Shown: one piece after another, positions 45,039-53,865 of the stretch
Layout of the letters: every line of letters starts with the position of its first letter
Numbering within the stretch: position 1 is the stretch's first letter
DNA from: Sva-07 sp963743825
GTDB lineage: Bacteria > Actinomycetota > Acidimicrobiia > Acidimicrobiales > Ilumatobacteraceae
NCBI GenBank assembly: GCA_963743825.1
Contig: CAVURC010000007.1
Coordinates: 1-64,000, forward strand
Direction: 5' to 3'
Length of the DNA: 64,000 bases
Program-made: the position numbers and the translations under genes
The notes under the pieces: model-generated
Database searches by the model: none
Seen by the model: the letters and a program-made list of their open reading frames with translations, nothing else
What the model was told of the DNA's origin: nothing

Positions 45039-46168
45039 TCAGGGGGTGGGGGGAGGGCCGGTGTAGCGGGAGGAGGGGCGGATGAGTTTGCCGACGGCGG
45101 CCTGTTCGACGATGTGGGCGCACCAACCGACGGTGCGGCTGACGGCGAACGTCGGCGTGAACATCGTGCGGGGCAGACCGGCTGTCTCCATCACCACGCC
45201 GGCGTAGAACTCGACGTTGCTCGGCAGGGGTCGGCCCGGCTTGAGCTCGGCAAGCGTGACGAGGATCTCTGCCTCGACGGCGATCGCGAGATCGAACGAG
45301 CTCGCCGCCGAGCCGCTCGGCCACCTCTCGGAGGAGCCCCGAACGGGGATCGGGCGCTCGGTACACGGCATGCCCGAACCCCATGATCCGGCGTCCCGCC
45401 GCCACCTCCCCGCGGACCCAGTCGGCGGCACGGTCGACCGTGCCGATCTCGTCGAGTGCATCGAGCGCCCGGCTCGGAGCCCCACCGTGCAACGGGCCCG
45501 ACAGCGCCCCGAGCGCTGCGCACACCGCATCGGCGGGATCGGCACCCGTCGACGCAACCACCCGGGCCGTGAACGTGGATGCATTGAACCCGTGGTCGAT
45601 GGTGAGGATCATGTACTGCTCGACCGCTCGAGCCGCCACCGGCGTCGGGACGACTCCGGTCACCTGATGGAGGTACGAGGCGGCATGACCGAGTAGCGGA
45701 TCCACCTCGACCGGCTCCTCCCCGCGGCTCACCCGATGGAGCGCAGCGAGGATCGAGGGCACCAGTGCGGCGAGCCGAAGCGTTTGTTCCCGCCGCGTCG
45801 ACATCGTCGACATCGATCACCGGTTCGAGCCCGAGCAGACCGGCCGAGACCGACAACACCGCTCGGAGCTTCGCCAGCATCGAGGCGTCGTGATCCGCCA
45901 CGACCTCGATCACGGGAATCAACGCGGGCGGGACGGCACGCAGTCCAGCGACCTCGGCTCGGAACTCCGCCGCCTCGTCGGGCGTCGGGAGCCGACCGTT
46001 TCGGAGGAGGAACCACACATCCTCGAACGAGCGGGTCCTGGCAAGGGTGGTTGCATCGTGCTCGCCGTAATGGAAGAAGCCCCGGTCACCGTCCACTGCG
46101 CCGATCGCGGTGTCGGCGGCGACGACACCGTTGAGCCCGGCAGGAACCTCGATGAGTTGTTGCGTCAT
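45039..46168 (-). CDS. Citrate synthase, CitA-like (frameshifted)
   Basis: Small bacterial citrate or 2-methylcitrate synthase of about 376 residues. Active-site His in LSGPLHGGAPSRALDAL and His in IMGFGHAVYRAPDPRSG are in frame with each other; the third catalytic acid region reads SNVEFYAGVVMETAG, with Glu where canonical enzymes have Asp, as in many CitA-type proteins. Breaks are near 45805 and 45300. N-terminal LIEVPAGLNGVVAADTAIGA is CitA-typical. The ATG at 46168 is preceded by a weak GACACT box six bases upstream and by the palindrome array shared with the divergent second citrate synthase. Confidence 0.87.
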
Positions 46169-46186
46169 ACGCCGAGTGTCGATCGG

Positions 46187-46241
46187 TCAACCATTGAAAT
46201 CAACATTGATTCGATCAACGTTGACGACATCAACTCGTTGA
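46187..46241. promoter_or_regulatory. Four-palindrome operator array between two citrate synthase genes
   Basis: Four inverted TCAA/TTGA sites in 55 bases: 46187-46197 (3-base centre), 46200-46209 (2), 46215-46224 (TCAACGTTGA, perfect) and 46230-46241 (4). Centres are 12-16 bases apart. The array fills most of the 87-base divergent intergenic region and overlaps both likely promoters. The obvious candidate reader is the helix-turn-helix at the N-terminus of the right-hand citrate synthase. Confidence 0.6.
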
Positions 46242-46255
46242 CGCAGGATGGAGCC

Positions 46256-47408
46256 GTGAGCACGCTCATCAGATCGACCGAGGCAGCCGCCCTGCTGAAC
46301 GTGTCGAAGCCGACGCTGTATGCGTACGTGAGTCGCGGCCGGCTCACACGCACGACCGGAGCCGATGGACGGACATCGCTGTTTGCTCGCGACGAGGTCG
46401 AGCGTTTGGCGCAACGGAGTCGTCACGCCCCAACCGGACCGCGACCGACCATCGACGTCCAGATCTCGTCCGACATCACCACGATCGACGAGTCGTCGTT
46501 GCGGTATCACGGCCACGACGTCGTCGGCCTCGCGGCGAGCCATCGTTTCGAGGACGTCGCCGAGCTGCTGTGGTCGGACGGGATCGGACCGATTTCCTCC
46601 ACAACGAACTGGCCGGCGGTGTCGCCGGCAGATCGCGCCGGAATCGCCCCCGCCGCTGTGCTCGAGATGTCACCGATCGCACGGATCGCGACCGCGTCGT
46701 ACCTACTCGGAGCACTCCATCTCGATGATTCCCCAGGCGATGCGGCACGACGGCTGCTCCTCGCGGTCCCCGATCTGCTCGGCTCGAGCCGCCGGACCGG
46801 GCACTACGCACACCGGCTCGCCGCCGCATGGCGACGCCGCCCGACACCCGACCTGGTCGATGCGATCGACACCGCGCTCGTCCTGCTCGCCGATCACGAG
46901 TTGGCGACGAGCACCCTCGCCGTGCGCATCGCGGCGTCGGTACGAACCTCGCCGTCCGTCGCCTTCGCGGCCGGACTGGCCAGCATGGAGGGTGCGCTCC
47001 ACGGTGCAGCCTCCGCCGAGGCCCACCGGTTTCTCGCGATGTGTGTCGAGATGGAGCCGGCCACCGTCATCGCCCAACTGCGGTCCGACCGGCGCCCCAT
47101 CCCCGGGTTCGGCCACAAGGTGTATCGGGGCGTCGACCCGAGGTTCCCTCCATTGCTCGACAGCGTGCGACGACTCGACCCCGACGTCGTTGCGATTGTC
47201 GACGCCGTCGTGACGGAGGCGGGACGGGTGATGTCGCACCAACCCAACGTGGATCTCGCGCTCGGGGGCCCTCACGCTGGCGGCCGGACTCGAGCCGGGC
47301 ACGCCGATCTTCGCCGTCGCGCGCATCGCCGGCTGGGGTGCCCACTACGCCGAGGAGATCGGCGAGCCGCCCGTTCGTTTCCGCGGTGTGGCGACGCCGA
47401 CGCGATGA
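46256..47408 (+). CDS. Citrate synthase with N-terminal helix-turn-helix (frameshifted once)
   Basis: Fusion of about 384 residues. The first ~55 residues are an excisionase/MerR-like DNA-binding domain: LIRSTEAAALLNVSKPTLYA, then YVSRGRLTRT and LFARDEVERLAQ. The rest is a citrate synthase-like domain: TIDESSLRYHGHDVVGLA, active-site His in SMEGALHGAASAEAHRF, His in IPGFGHKVYRGVDPRF and Asp in SHQPNVDLALG just before a break near 47270, then GTPIFAVARIAGWGAHYAEE. All three catalytic positions remain, so it may be enzyme and regulator in one. GTG at 46256; TTGACG and CAGGAT with a 17-base spacer place transcription at that GTG. No Shine-Dalgarno. Confidence 0.85.
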
Positions 47409-47421
47409 GCCGACGCTCGGA

Positions 47422-48047
47422 TCACGTCGGACTCACCTCACCACCCGCTCGCCTCAGGCAACTCCGACGTGCCACGACGCGAACCACCGGCAGCCCGTCG
47501 TCACGCAGGCGCACACGATCCGCGGCCGCGGCGCCGACATGACACCCGTCGGGTCGCGGTCGCGTACACCCGGCGACTGGTCACGTTGACGAACATCCGC
47601 TCGATCAGTTCGTCGACCGCCTCACGGTCGGACACCAGAACAGGCAACGCAGCGCCTGGCGCGTCGCCGACGGCCGCGACCGGTCTGTCGCCAACCGCTC
47701 GCCGATGCGACAGGCGAACCCGGCGATGAACGACGCTCGATACCTCCGGCTCCTACGGCGATCACCCGGCGCACTCGGCGACGAGTCGGTGATCAACGCC
47801 GATTGCAACTGGATCAGGAGCGAGGTGAACAGCAACTCGATGTGGACGAGGCGGGCAGCCCACGACGGGAGTGCGAGGGAACTCGGCGCCGTCGGTGGCA
47901 CGACGGTGGGTCGATCGACTCCCCAGCGCTCTCCGGGAGCGCCAGCCGATCGACCCGGAGCGACGGTCACGCGCGAGGAGGGCAGACGCAAGCGCGATCA
48001 GCGGCGCGGTCGTAAGCCGCAAGACATCGGAAGTGGGCGAGCGCTGA
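47422..48047 (-). pseudogene. DUF2786-family-like protein, heavily frameshifted
   Basis: This 650-base stretch has no clean gene. Read across frames on the minus strand it gives, in order: DVLRLTTAPLIALASALL, VHIELLFTSLLIQLQSALIT, YRASFIAGFACRIGERLA, then LPVLVSDREAVDELIERMF and a tail GAAAADRVRLRDDGLPVV. That order and spacing resemble the C-terminal region of actinobacterial DUF2786 proteins; the DUF2786 motif itself is not visible. Breaks occur at about 47545, 47660, 47870 and 47970. Its stop at 47422 lies 14 bases from the convergent citrate synthase stop. N-terminus unresolved; it faces the AlkD-like gene. Family call is from memory and tentative. Confidence 0.4.
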
Positions 48048-48055
48048 CGATTCCC

Positions 48056-48706
48056 ATGGAGGCGCTCCGGCGCGACCTCGAGGCGGTCGCCGATCCGACG
48101 TCGGCACCTCCGATGGCCGCCTACATGAAGCATCGATTCGAGTTCATGGGGATCAAGACCGCGCAGCGCCGGCTGGCGACGAAGCCGACGATGGCGTGGG
48201 CTCGTCGAGCGAGTGGCGACGAACTCATTGCATTCGCCCGCGGCTGTTGGAACGAGCCCGAGCGCGAGTTCCAGTACGTCGGCGCCGACGCGTTGAACGC
48301 CAACGTGGCCAGGCTCGAGTCACGCCACCTCGACGACCTCGAGCAGTTGATCACCGCTCGGTCGTGGTGGGACACCGTCGACGGCCTGTCCGCCTGGTCC
48401 GTGGGCGGACTCGTGCGTGCCGACCGGACATTGGTCACCGCGACGGACCGCTGGATCGAGGGAGACGACATCTGGCTCGCGCGTTCGGCGATCCTCCACC
48501 AGCTCCGCTGGGGCGCCGACACCGACGCCGACCGACTGTTCGAGTACTCGCTTCGGCGTGCCGGCGACACCGAGTTCTTCATCCGCAAGGCGATCGGTTG
48601 GGCGCTGCGTCAGTACGCCCGCACCGATCCCGACGCCGTCCGAGCGTTCGTCGAGCGCCACGAGTTCTCCGGCCTCACCCGCCGCGAGGCCCTCAAACAC
48701 CTCTGA
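48056..48706 (+). CDS. DNA alkylation repair protein, AlkD-like
   Basis: Intact 216-residue all-helical HEAT-repeat glycosylase for alkylated bases. Family marks: AAYMKHRFEFMGIKTAQRR near the N-terminus, LARGCWNEPEREFQYVGADAL-type repeat with conserved Trp and Tyr, LITARSWWDTVDGLSAWSVG, and the C-terminal FFIRKAIGWALRQYARTDPD, all typical of AlkD. The ATG at 48056 starts one helix before the family core; in-frame sequence upstream is not family-like. It converges with the alpha-galactosidase gene across a repeat element. Confidence 0.87.
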   Translation: MEALRRDLEAVADPTSAPPMAAYMKHRFEFMGIKTAQRRLATKPTMAWARRASGDELIAFARGCWNEPEREFQYVGADALNANVARLESRHLDDLEQLITARSWWDTVDGLSAWSVGGLVRADRTLVTATDRWIEGDDIWLARSAILHQLRWGADTDADRLFEYSLRRAGDTEFFIRKAIGWALRQYARTDPDAVRAFVERHEFSGLTRREALKHL

Positions 48707-48722
48707 TCGGCGGTCCCCCAAT

Positions 48723-48776
48723 CCGAAATGTGCGCTGACGTGCTCACCAGACGCACATTCCGGCGCATTTTTCGGG
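48723..48776 (+). repeat. GAAAAATGCGC palindromic element, copy 3
   Basis: Begins CCGAAATGTGCGC and ends GCGCATTTTTCGG; ends are complementary and the internal CCAGACGCACATT matches copy 2. It fills the gap between the convergent AlkD-like and alpha-galactosidase stops. Confidence 0.65.
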
Positions 48777-48790
48777 AAGGGAACTGGGGG

Positions 48791-50902
48791 TTAGAGCGCG
48801 AGGAGGTGGAACAGCACGGCCGACTCGGGGTGCAGCACCGGGGGCCGCAGTCCATGAACGGCCAGTTGGCGGCCCGACAGTTCCACGCCGTTCGCGAGCC
48901 ACGCCGGTTGACCGGCGGCCAGCCCCCACCGTTCACGTGGCAGTGCGACGTGCTCTGCCCGGTACGTGCGATCGGGATCGAGCCCCGGCAGGCGGAGCGC
49001 CGGCGGCGTGAGGCTCGGCGCCGTGGTCAGCTGAGCGAACGACACCAGGCCTTCCGAGCGGTCCGGCGCGTACACACCGTGAGCGCAGTACGCCACCTCG
49101 GTGTCGAAGCGCACGGTGTCACCACTGTGCAGGAGCGGTCGGAACCGCTTGTGCAGGTCAATCGCCGCGGCGAGCGCATCGCGATCGCGCTCGTCGAGGG
49201 TCGTGACATCCCACTCCACCCCGAGGTGGCCGAACAGCGCCGTCGCCGCCCGGAACGCGAGCGTGTGCACGCGGCCCGTCGTGTGCGCCCGCGTCGGTCC
49301 GATGTGCGCACCCATCACCTCGGGCGGGATCAGCATCGAGGCGCCGCGTTGGATCGTCTGACGTTCGAGCGCATCGTTGCAGTCGCTCGTCCACACCCGC
49401 TCGGTTCGTCGCAGGATCTCGAGGTCGACGCGACCGCCACCGCTCGCACACGACTCGAACTCGACCCTCGGATGCCGCACCCGCAACTCGTCGAGCAGTG
49501 CATACAGCGCCACCGTCTGGCGATGAGTCCCCGCGGCGCCGTCGGAGCCCGACCCCTGCACGTGGTCGCGGTTCATGTCCCACTTCACGTAGGAGATGTC
49601 GTGATCGCGAAGCAGCGCATCGAGCAACCCGAGGACGTGGGCGAACGCCTCGGGACGAGCGAGGTCGAGCACCAGCTGATTGCGACCGAGCACCGGTTCG
49701 TAACCGTCGGTCACCAGCGCCCACTCGGGATGCGCCCGCAACAGCTCGCTGTCGGGGTTCACCATCTCGGGCTCGACCCAGATCCCGAACTCCATCCCGA
49801 GCCCGGTGACGTGGTCGATGAGCGGCGCCAACCCGTCGGGGTACACATCGGGCGACACCCACCAGTCGCCGAGCCCCGACGTGTCGTCGCGTCGGGATCC
49901 GAACCATCCGTCGTCGAGTACGAACCGCTCGACACCGACGGACGCGGCCACGTCGGCGAGCGCACACAACCGCTCGGTGTCGTGGTTGAAGTAGACGGCC
50001 TCCCAGGTGTTCAGCAGGACCGGTCGCGGCGTGGTCGGATGCGCCGGGCTCGACCGCGCGAGTCGATGGAATCCCCAGGTGGCCGGAGTGAGGCCACCGT
50101 CGGAGTACACCGCCACGACCAGTGGCGTGGAGTACGACTCGCCGGGTTCGAGAACGATCTCGCCGGGATGCAGCAGCTCGCCGCCTTGCACGTATCGGCG
50201 GCCGTCGGCGAGGCGCTCGGCGAGCATGGTGTGGTTCGCGCTCCATGCCACATGGACGCCCCACACCTCGCCGCTCCATTCGCCGAAGCCGTGGGTGCCG
50301 GCGAAGAGCAGCGGCACCCGTTCGTGCGACGTGCGTCCACGCTGGTTCTCCGACAGCATCGATCCGTCGACCCACGGCCGTCGAATCGGCTGGAACTCGC
50401 GTGCCCAGCGACCATCGAATCGGAGGAGTTCGTCGGCGTGGGGCGGCAGTGGAAGCGTGATCGTCAGTGCGTCGAGCGAGTACCGGCGCGCCGCGGTGTT
50501 GGTCAGCGTTGCCGTCACCGTCAGCGCGTCGCCGACATCGATCGTGGTGACCAACGCAAGTTCGGCTCGCTCGTCGATCGACTCGACGATCAACGCCTGA
50601 CCCTCCCGGCGATGCGAGACCGTGACGAAGCGAGGCGACCACGAGCGACCACCCGCTCGCCTCCCCATCAGCCCCGGCCGGCCGGGGAAACCGTCGGCGT
50701 GCAGCGGCACCACGCTGACCGGGGCCACCTGAGCCACCGCGCCCGCCACCTCGGGCCGCCCGAGCGCCCCGGCCATCGCCGCGAGATCGACATCGCCCCC
50801 CAGCGACGCACCCCAGTGGACGACCGTCGGAACACCACCGGCCACATCGACCACCACATCGAACGATCGGCCGGTCAGTGCTACGAGTTCGGACACCGAC
50901 AC
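48791..50902 (-). CDS. Alpha-galactosidase, GH36
   Basis: Intact 703-residue cytoplasmic enzyme hydrolysing alpha-galactosides such as melibiose or raffinose. An N-terminal beta-sandwich (to about residue 285) is followed by a barrel: VLLNTWEAVYFNHDTE, FVLDDGWFGSRRDD, nucleophile Asp in ISYVKWDMNRDHVQ and acid/base Asp in VWTSDCNDALERQ; the C-terminal beta domain ends at the stop. No signal peptide. Start is GTG at 50902 or 50896; the region upstream holds an inverted repeat. It diverges from an MsmX/UgpC-type ATPase, implying shared control of sugar uptake and hydrolysis. Confidence 0.93.
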   Translation of the reverse strand: MSVSELVALTGRSFDVVVDVAGGVPTVVHWGASLGGDVDLAAMAGALGRPEVAGAVAQVAPVSVVPLHADGFPGRPGLMGRRAGGRSWSPRFVTVSHRREGQALIVESIDERAELALVTTIDVGDALTVTATLTNTAARRYSLDALTITLPLPPHADELLRFDGRWAREFQPIRRPWVDGSMLSENQRGRTSHERVPLLFAGTHGFGEWSGEVWGVHVAWSANHTMLAERLADGRRYVQGGELLHPGEIVLEPGESYSTPLVVAVYSDGGLTPATWGFHRLARSSPAHPTTPRPVLLNTWEAVYFNHDTERLCALADVAASVGVERFVLDDGWFGSRRDDTSGLGDWWVSPDVYPDGLAPLIDHVTGLGMEFGIWVEPEMVNPDSELLRAHPEWALVTDGYEPVLGRNQLVLDLARPEAFAHVLGLLDALLRDHDISYVKWDMNRDHVQGSGSDGAAGTHRQTVALYALLDELRVRHPRVEFESCASGGGRVDLEILRRTERVWTSDCNDALERQTIQRGASMLIPPEVMGAHIGPTRAHTTGRVHTLAFRAATALFGHLGVEWDVTTLDERDRDALAAAIDLHKRFRPLLHSGDTVRFDTEVAYCAHGVYAPDRSEGLVSFAQLTTAPSLTPPALRLPGLDPDRTYRAEHVALPRERWGLAAGQPAWLANGVELSGRQLAVHGLRPPVLHPESAVLFHLLAL

Positions 50903-50950
50903 AGTTGAGCATGTGTGGCAATGGCTCCCACCAACGGCCAAGATGTGTGA

Positions 50951-50969
50951 CGTCGCAGACGTTGCGACG
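50951..50969. promoter_or_regulatory. Candidate operator between alpha-galactosidase and sugar ABC ATPase
   Basis: Inverted repeat with perfect 7-base arms CGTCGCA and TGCGACG and a 5-base centre (GACGT), in the 96-base divergent spacer. Suits a LacI- or GntR-type dimer sensing sugar, but no regulator gene is in the window. Confidence 0.4.
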
Positions 50970-50998
50970 CACACGCGCCCCGATCGCAGGAGGACTCA

Positions 50999-52072
50999 TT
51001 GGCCACCGTCACGTTTCAAGGAGCGAGCCGGGTCTATCCGGGATCCGAGGCGCCCGCGGTCGATCACCTCGACCTCGAGATCGGTGACGGCGAATTCCTC
51101 GTCCTCGTCGGCCCCTCGGGTTGTGGCAAGTCGACGACGCTGCGGATGCTCGCCGGCCTGGAGCCGATCGACGAGGGCTACGTGTTCATCGGCGACCGCG
51201 ACGTCACGTTCGTGGCGCCGAAGGATCGCGACATCGCCATGGTCTTCCAGTCGTACGCGCTGTACCCGCACATGACCGTGGCCGAGAACATCGGCTTCCA
51301 CCTGAAGGTCAAGAAGATGGGCAAGAAGCAGCGGGCGGCCCGGGTCGCCGAAGCTGCGCGCATCCTCGATCTCGAGGAACTCCTCGATCGCAAGCCGGCG
51401 AATCTCTCGGGCGGCCAACGCCAGCGGGTGGCGATGGGGCGCGCGATCGTCCGCGAACCGCAGGTGTTCCTCATGGACGAGCCGCTGTCGAACCTCGACG
51501 CGAAGCTCCGCGTGCAGACGCGCACCCAGATCGCAGCGTTGCAGCGCGAGCTCGGCGTGACGACCGTCTACGTCACCCACGACCAGATCGAGGCGATGAC
51601 GATGGGCGATCGTGTGGCGGTCATGCTCGACGGCGTGCTCCAGCAGTGCGCGACACCGAGGGATCTGTTCACCGACCCGATCAATTCGTTCGTCGCCGGG
51701 TTCATCGGATCGCCGGCGATGAATCTCCTGGTGGCGACCACCACCGAGGGTGGAGCCACGTACGGATCGCTCACCGTGCCGCTGTCACCCTCGCAACGCA
51801 GCGCGCTCACGTCGGCAGCCGTCACGATCGGTGTCCGCCCGAACGACCTCGACATCGGAACCAGCGGTGGGCTCGATGCCACGGTCGAGTTCGTCGAGGA
51901 GCTGGGTTCCGAGGCGTTCCTGTACTGCGTCACGAGTAACAGCGGCCACGAGGTCGTGGCGCGGACCGACGGGCTCAGCAGCCTGCGCGCCGGCGATCAG
52001 GTGAGCCTGGTGCCCAAGCCGACCGGCGTCCACCTGTTCGACGCCGAAACCGGCGCGCGACTCGTCGCCTGA
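50999..52072 (+). CDS. ugpC: Sugar ABC transporter ATPase, MsmX/UgpC type
   Basis: Intact 357-residue ATPase energising carbohydrate importers. Walker A GPSGCGKSTTLRMLAG, Q loop VFQSYALYPHMTV, signature LSGGQRQRVAMGRAIV, Walker B VFLMDEPLSNLDAKLR, switch His in VTHDQIEAMTMGD, then a C-terminal TOBE/MOP-like regulatory domain from about residue 235. The start is TTG at 50999, decided by AGGAGG six bases upstream. No permease or binding-protein gene is next to it, which is normal for multitask ATPases of this class serving several importers. Divergent from the alpha-galactosidase gene. Confidence 0.93.
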   Translation: MATVTFQGASRVYPGSEAPAVDHLDLEIGDGEFLVLVGPSGCGKSTTLRMLAGLEPIDEGYVFIGDRDVTFVAPKDRDIAMVFQSYALYPHMTVAENIGFHLKVKKMGKKQRAARVAEAARILDLEELLDRKPANLSGGQRQRVAMGRAIVREPQVFLMDEPLSNLDAKLRVQTRTQIAALQRELGVTTVYVTHDQIEAMTMGDRVAVMLDGVLQQCATPRDLFTDPINSFVAGFIGSPAMNLLVATTTEGGATYGSLTVPLSPSQRSALTSAAVTIGVRPNDLDIGTSGGLDATVEFVEELGSEAFLYCVTSNSGHEVVARTDGLSSLRAGDQVSLVPKPTGVHLFDAETGARLVA

Positions 52073-52085
52073 GTGTCGATCCGCC

Positions 52086-53003
52086 TCAGGGCGTGTCGTC
52101 GAGGTCGGATGGCGCGACCTCGTCATCGCCCGAATGCTCCGTGTCGACATCTGGCACTTTCGAGAGATCGTCGAGATCGTCATCGGCCTGCGGCCGGTCG
52201 ATCACCGGTTCGGGAATCGGGTGACGGCGCATCCACGCCAGCACGATGCCACCGATCACCACCGCAGCGAGGGCGACCCACTGGTTGACACGAAGGCCCG
52301 AGATCGTGTCGGCGCGGTCGATGCGGATGCTTTCGACCCAGAACCGGCCGAGGCCGTAGCCCATGATGTACATGACGAACAGCTGGCCGGGTGCCGGCCG
52401 CCAGCGCTTGTCGATCCAGAGCAGCAAGAAGCACAGCCCGAGGCTCCACAACGATTCGTACAGGAACGTCGGATGGAACGTCGTGCCGATCACGTACACG
52501 TCCGTGTCGAAGTGTTGCGGATCGATGCGGAGTGCCCAGGGCAGACTCGTCGGGCGGCCGTACAACTCCTGGTTGAAGTAGTTGCCCCATCGGCCGATCG
52601 CCTGAGCGAGCGCAATGGCCGGCGCCGCGCACGTGGCAGCCACCGCGATGGGGATCGCCCGACGCTTGGCCAGGTACATGCCCACGAGGGTGCCGAACAG
52701 CAGCCCGCCGGGGATGCCGAGGCCTCCGTTCCAGATCGCAGGAATCTCACCCCAGTTGTTGCGGAACCGGTCGTAGTCGGTGACGACGTGATAGAGCCGA
52801 GCGCCGATGACGCCGGCGAGCACGGCCCAGATGGCGATGGCACTCGCATCGTCCTTCGTGCCGACCTCACGTTCCTCGAGGCGCTTGCCGAACAACCAGA
52901 CGGCCGCGATCACACCGAGCGCGATCATCAACCCGTAGAGGTTGAGGCTGAGTGGCCCGATGTCGATCGAGTTGAACGAGGGGCTCGGAATGCTGGCGAG
53001 CAT
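52086..53003 (-). CDS. lgt: Prolipoprotein diacylglyceryl transferase
   Basis: Intact 305-residue membrane enzyme that attaches diacylglycerol to the lipobox Cys of prolipoproteins. Marks: LSLNLYGLMIALGVIAAVW with the conserved Tyr, GARLYHVVTDYDRF, IWNGGLGIPGG, and the signature LAQAIGRWGNYFNQELYG with Arg, Asn and His-site loops; HPTFLYESLWSLG and RFWVESIRIDRAD near the end. An acidic tail of about 40 residues (PQADDDLDDLSKV) extends past the last helix. It starts three bases after the hydrolase stop, so the two are co-transcribed. It would act on the lipoprotein at 6.7 kb among others. Confidence 0.95.
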   Translation of the reverse strand: MLASIPSPSFNSIDIGPLSLNLYGLMIALGVIAAVWLFGKRLEEREVGTKDDASAIAIWAVLAGVIGARLYHVVTDYDRFRNNWGEIPAIWNGGLGIPGGLLFGTLVGMYLAKRRAIPIAVAATCAAPAIALAQAIGRWGNYFNQELYGRPTSLPWALRIDPQHFDTDVYVIGTTFHPTFLYESLWSLGLCFLLLWIDKRWRPAPGQLFVMYIMGYGLGRFWVESIRIDRADTISGLRVNQWVALAAVVIGGIVLAWMRRHPIPEPVIDRPQADDDLDDLSKVPDVDTEHSGDDEVAPSDLDDTP

Positions 53004-53005
53004 GA

Positions 53006-53773
53006 TCAGCCCGCCGTGACGCGTGCGACGAACTCGCCGGCTCGAGCCGGTTGATGTCGTCGGCGTCGTAGTCCTGAGTCGCCACGTGATAGCTGCGCTC
53101 GAGCCACACGTGCTCGACGTCGCCGCCGAACGTGGCTGCAAGGTGTTCGCTGTTGGCCGGCTCGACCACATGGTCCTGGCGTGAGGTGATCAGCAACAGC
53201 GGCATCGTGAGCTCGCCGTAGCGATCGGTCATCGGGATGCAGTCCGTCGTTCATCAGCGACAGCATCGCCCGCAGGGGAACGCCGTCGTACGCGATCTCG
53301 ACGGCGTCCGGATCGGCGATGTCGCCGCCGATCGCCGGCGCGATCTCGGTCCCGTCGGCCACCATCTCGCTGATCATCTCGACCACCTCGGCGGGCTGCG
53401 CCATCGTGGCCGGATTCACGCAGACGAGTCCGACGACGCCGGGAAGCGTCAGCCCGGACCACAGCGTCAGGCTGCCGCCCATGCTCAACCCCATCACGAC
53501 GACGGTGTCGACTCGACCAGCAAGTCGCGCGTGTGCCGCAGCGACCTCGGCGGTCCAGTCGGCCCACCTGGTGTCGAGCATGTCGTCGATCGTCGTTCCG
53601 TGGCCGGGAAGCCTCGGCATCTCGACGTGATGTCCAACGGCGACCATCGCCTCGGCGAGCCCCCGCATCGATGACGGGTTGCCCGTGAAGCCGTGCAGCA
53701 CGAGCACGCCGACATCGGTCGTCCCCTCGTGCGACATCGGCTCGGCTCCGGGCAGTACTGCTGGCGTCGTCAT
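53006..53773 (-). CDS. Alpha/beta hydrolase, carboxylesterase-like (frameshifted)
   Basis: Cytoplasmic serine hydrolase of about 256 residues, similar to Est30-type carboxylesterases. VGVLVLHGFTGNPSSMRGL holds the oxyanion loop, LPGHGTTIDDML, nucleophile Ser in VVVMGLSMGGSLTLWSG, acid in LLITSRQDHVV and His in LERSYHVATQDYDAD. Breaks lie near 53235, between core and acid, and near 53045. The ATG at 53773 (MTTPAVLPGAE) is preceded by TAGAAA eight bases upstream. First gene of an operon with lgt. Confidence 0.8.
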   Translation of the reverse strand: MTTPAVLPGAEPMSHEGTTDVGVLVLHGFTGNPSSMRGLAEAMVAVGHHVEMPRLPGHGTTIDDMLDTRWADWTAEVAAAHARLAGRVDTVVVMGLSMGGSLTLWSGLTLPGVVGLVCVNPATMAQPAEVVEMISEMVADGTEIAPAIGGDIADPDAVEIAYDGVPLRAMLSLMNDGLHPDDRSLRRAHDAAVADHLTPGPCGRAGQQRTPCSHVRRRRRARVARAQLSRGDSGLRRRRHQPARAGEFVARVTAG

Positions 53774-53835
53774 TGGCCACGTTTCTACTCGGTCGAAGAC
53801 CATCCGAGACCCTCATCCGCCCGATGTTCGAATTC

Positions 53836-53864
53836 GTACACGTTGTGTCTGACACATCGTGTAC
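53836..53864 (-). terminator. Probable hairpin terminator after ferredoxin gene
   Basis: 29-base near-perfect palindrome (arms GTACACGTTGTGTC and GACACATCGTGTAC, one mismatch) directly after the ferredoxin stop codon. No U-tract, as usual for GC-rich actinobacteria. Its TGTGTC/GACACA core is also operator-like, but its position at a gene end favours an RNA-end role. Confidence 0.45.
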
Positions 53865-53865
53865 G

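Noticed and set aside
47705..48055. Plus-strand N-terminal extension of the AlkD-like protein
   Set aside because: The frame is open but the translation is basic and unlike the family; the minus strand of the same region carries a damaged DUF2786-like gene.
53836..53864. Palindrome after the ferredoxin gene as a FadR/GntR operator
   Set aside because: Its TGTGTC/GACACA symmetry is operator-like, but it directly follows a stop codon and is over 60 bases from the next start, so a terminator role is favoured.
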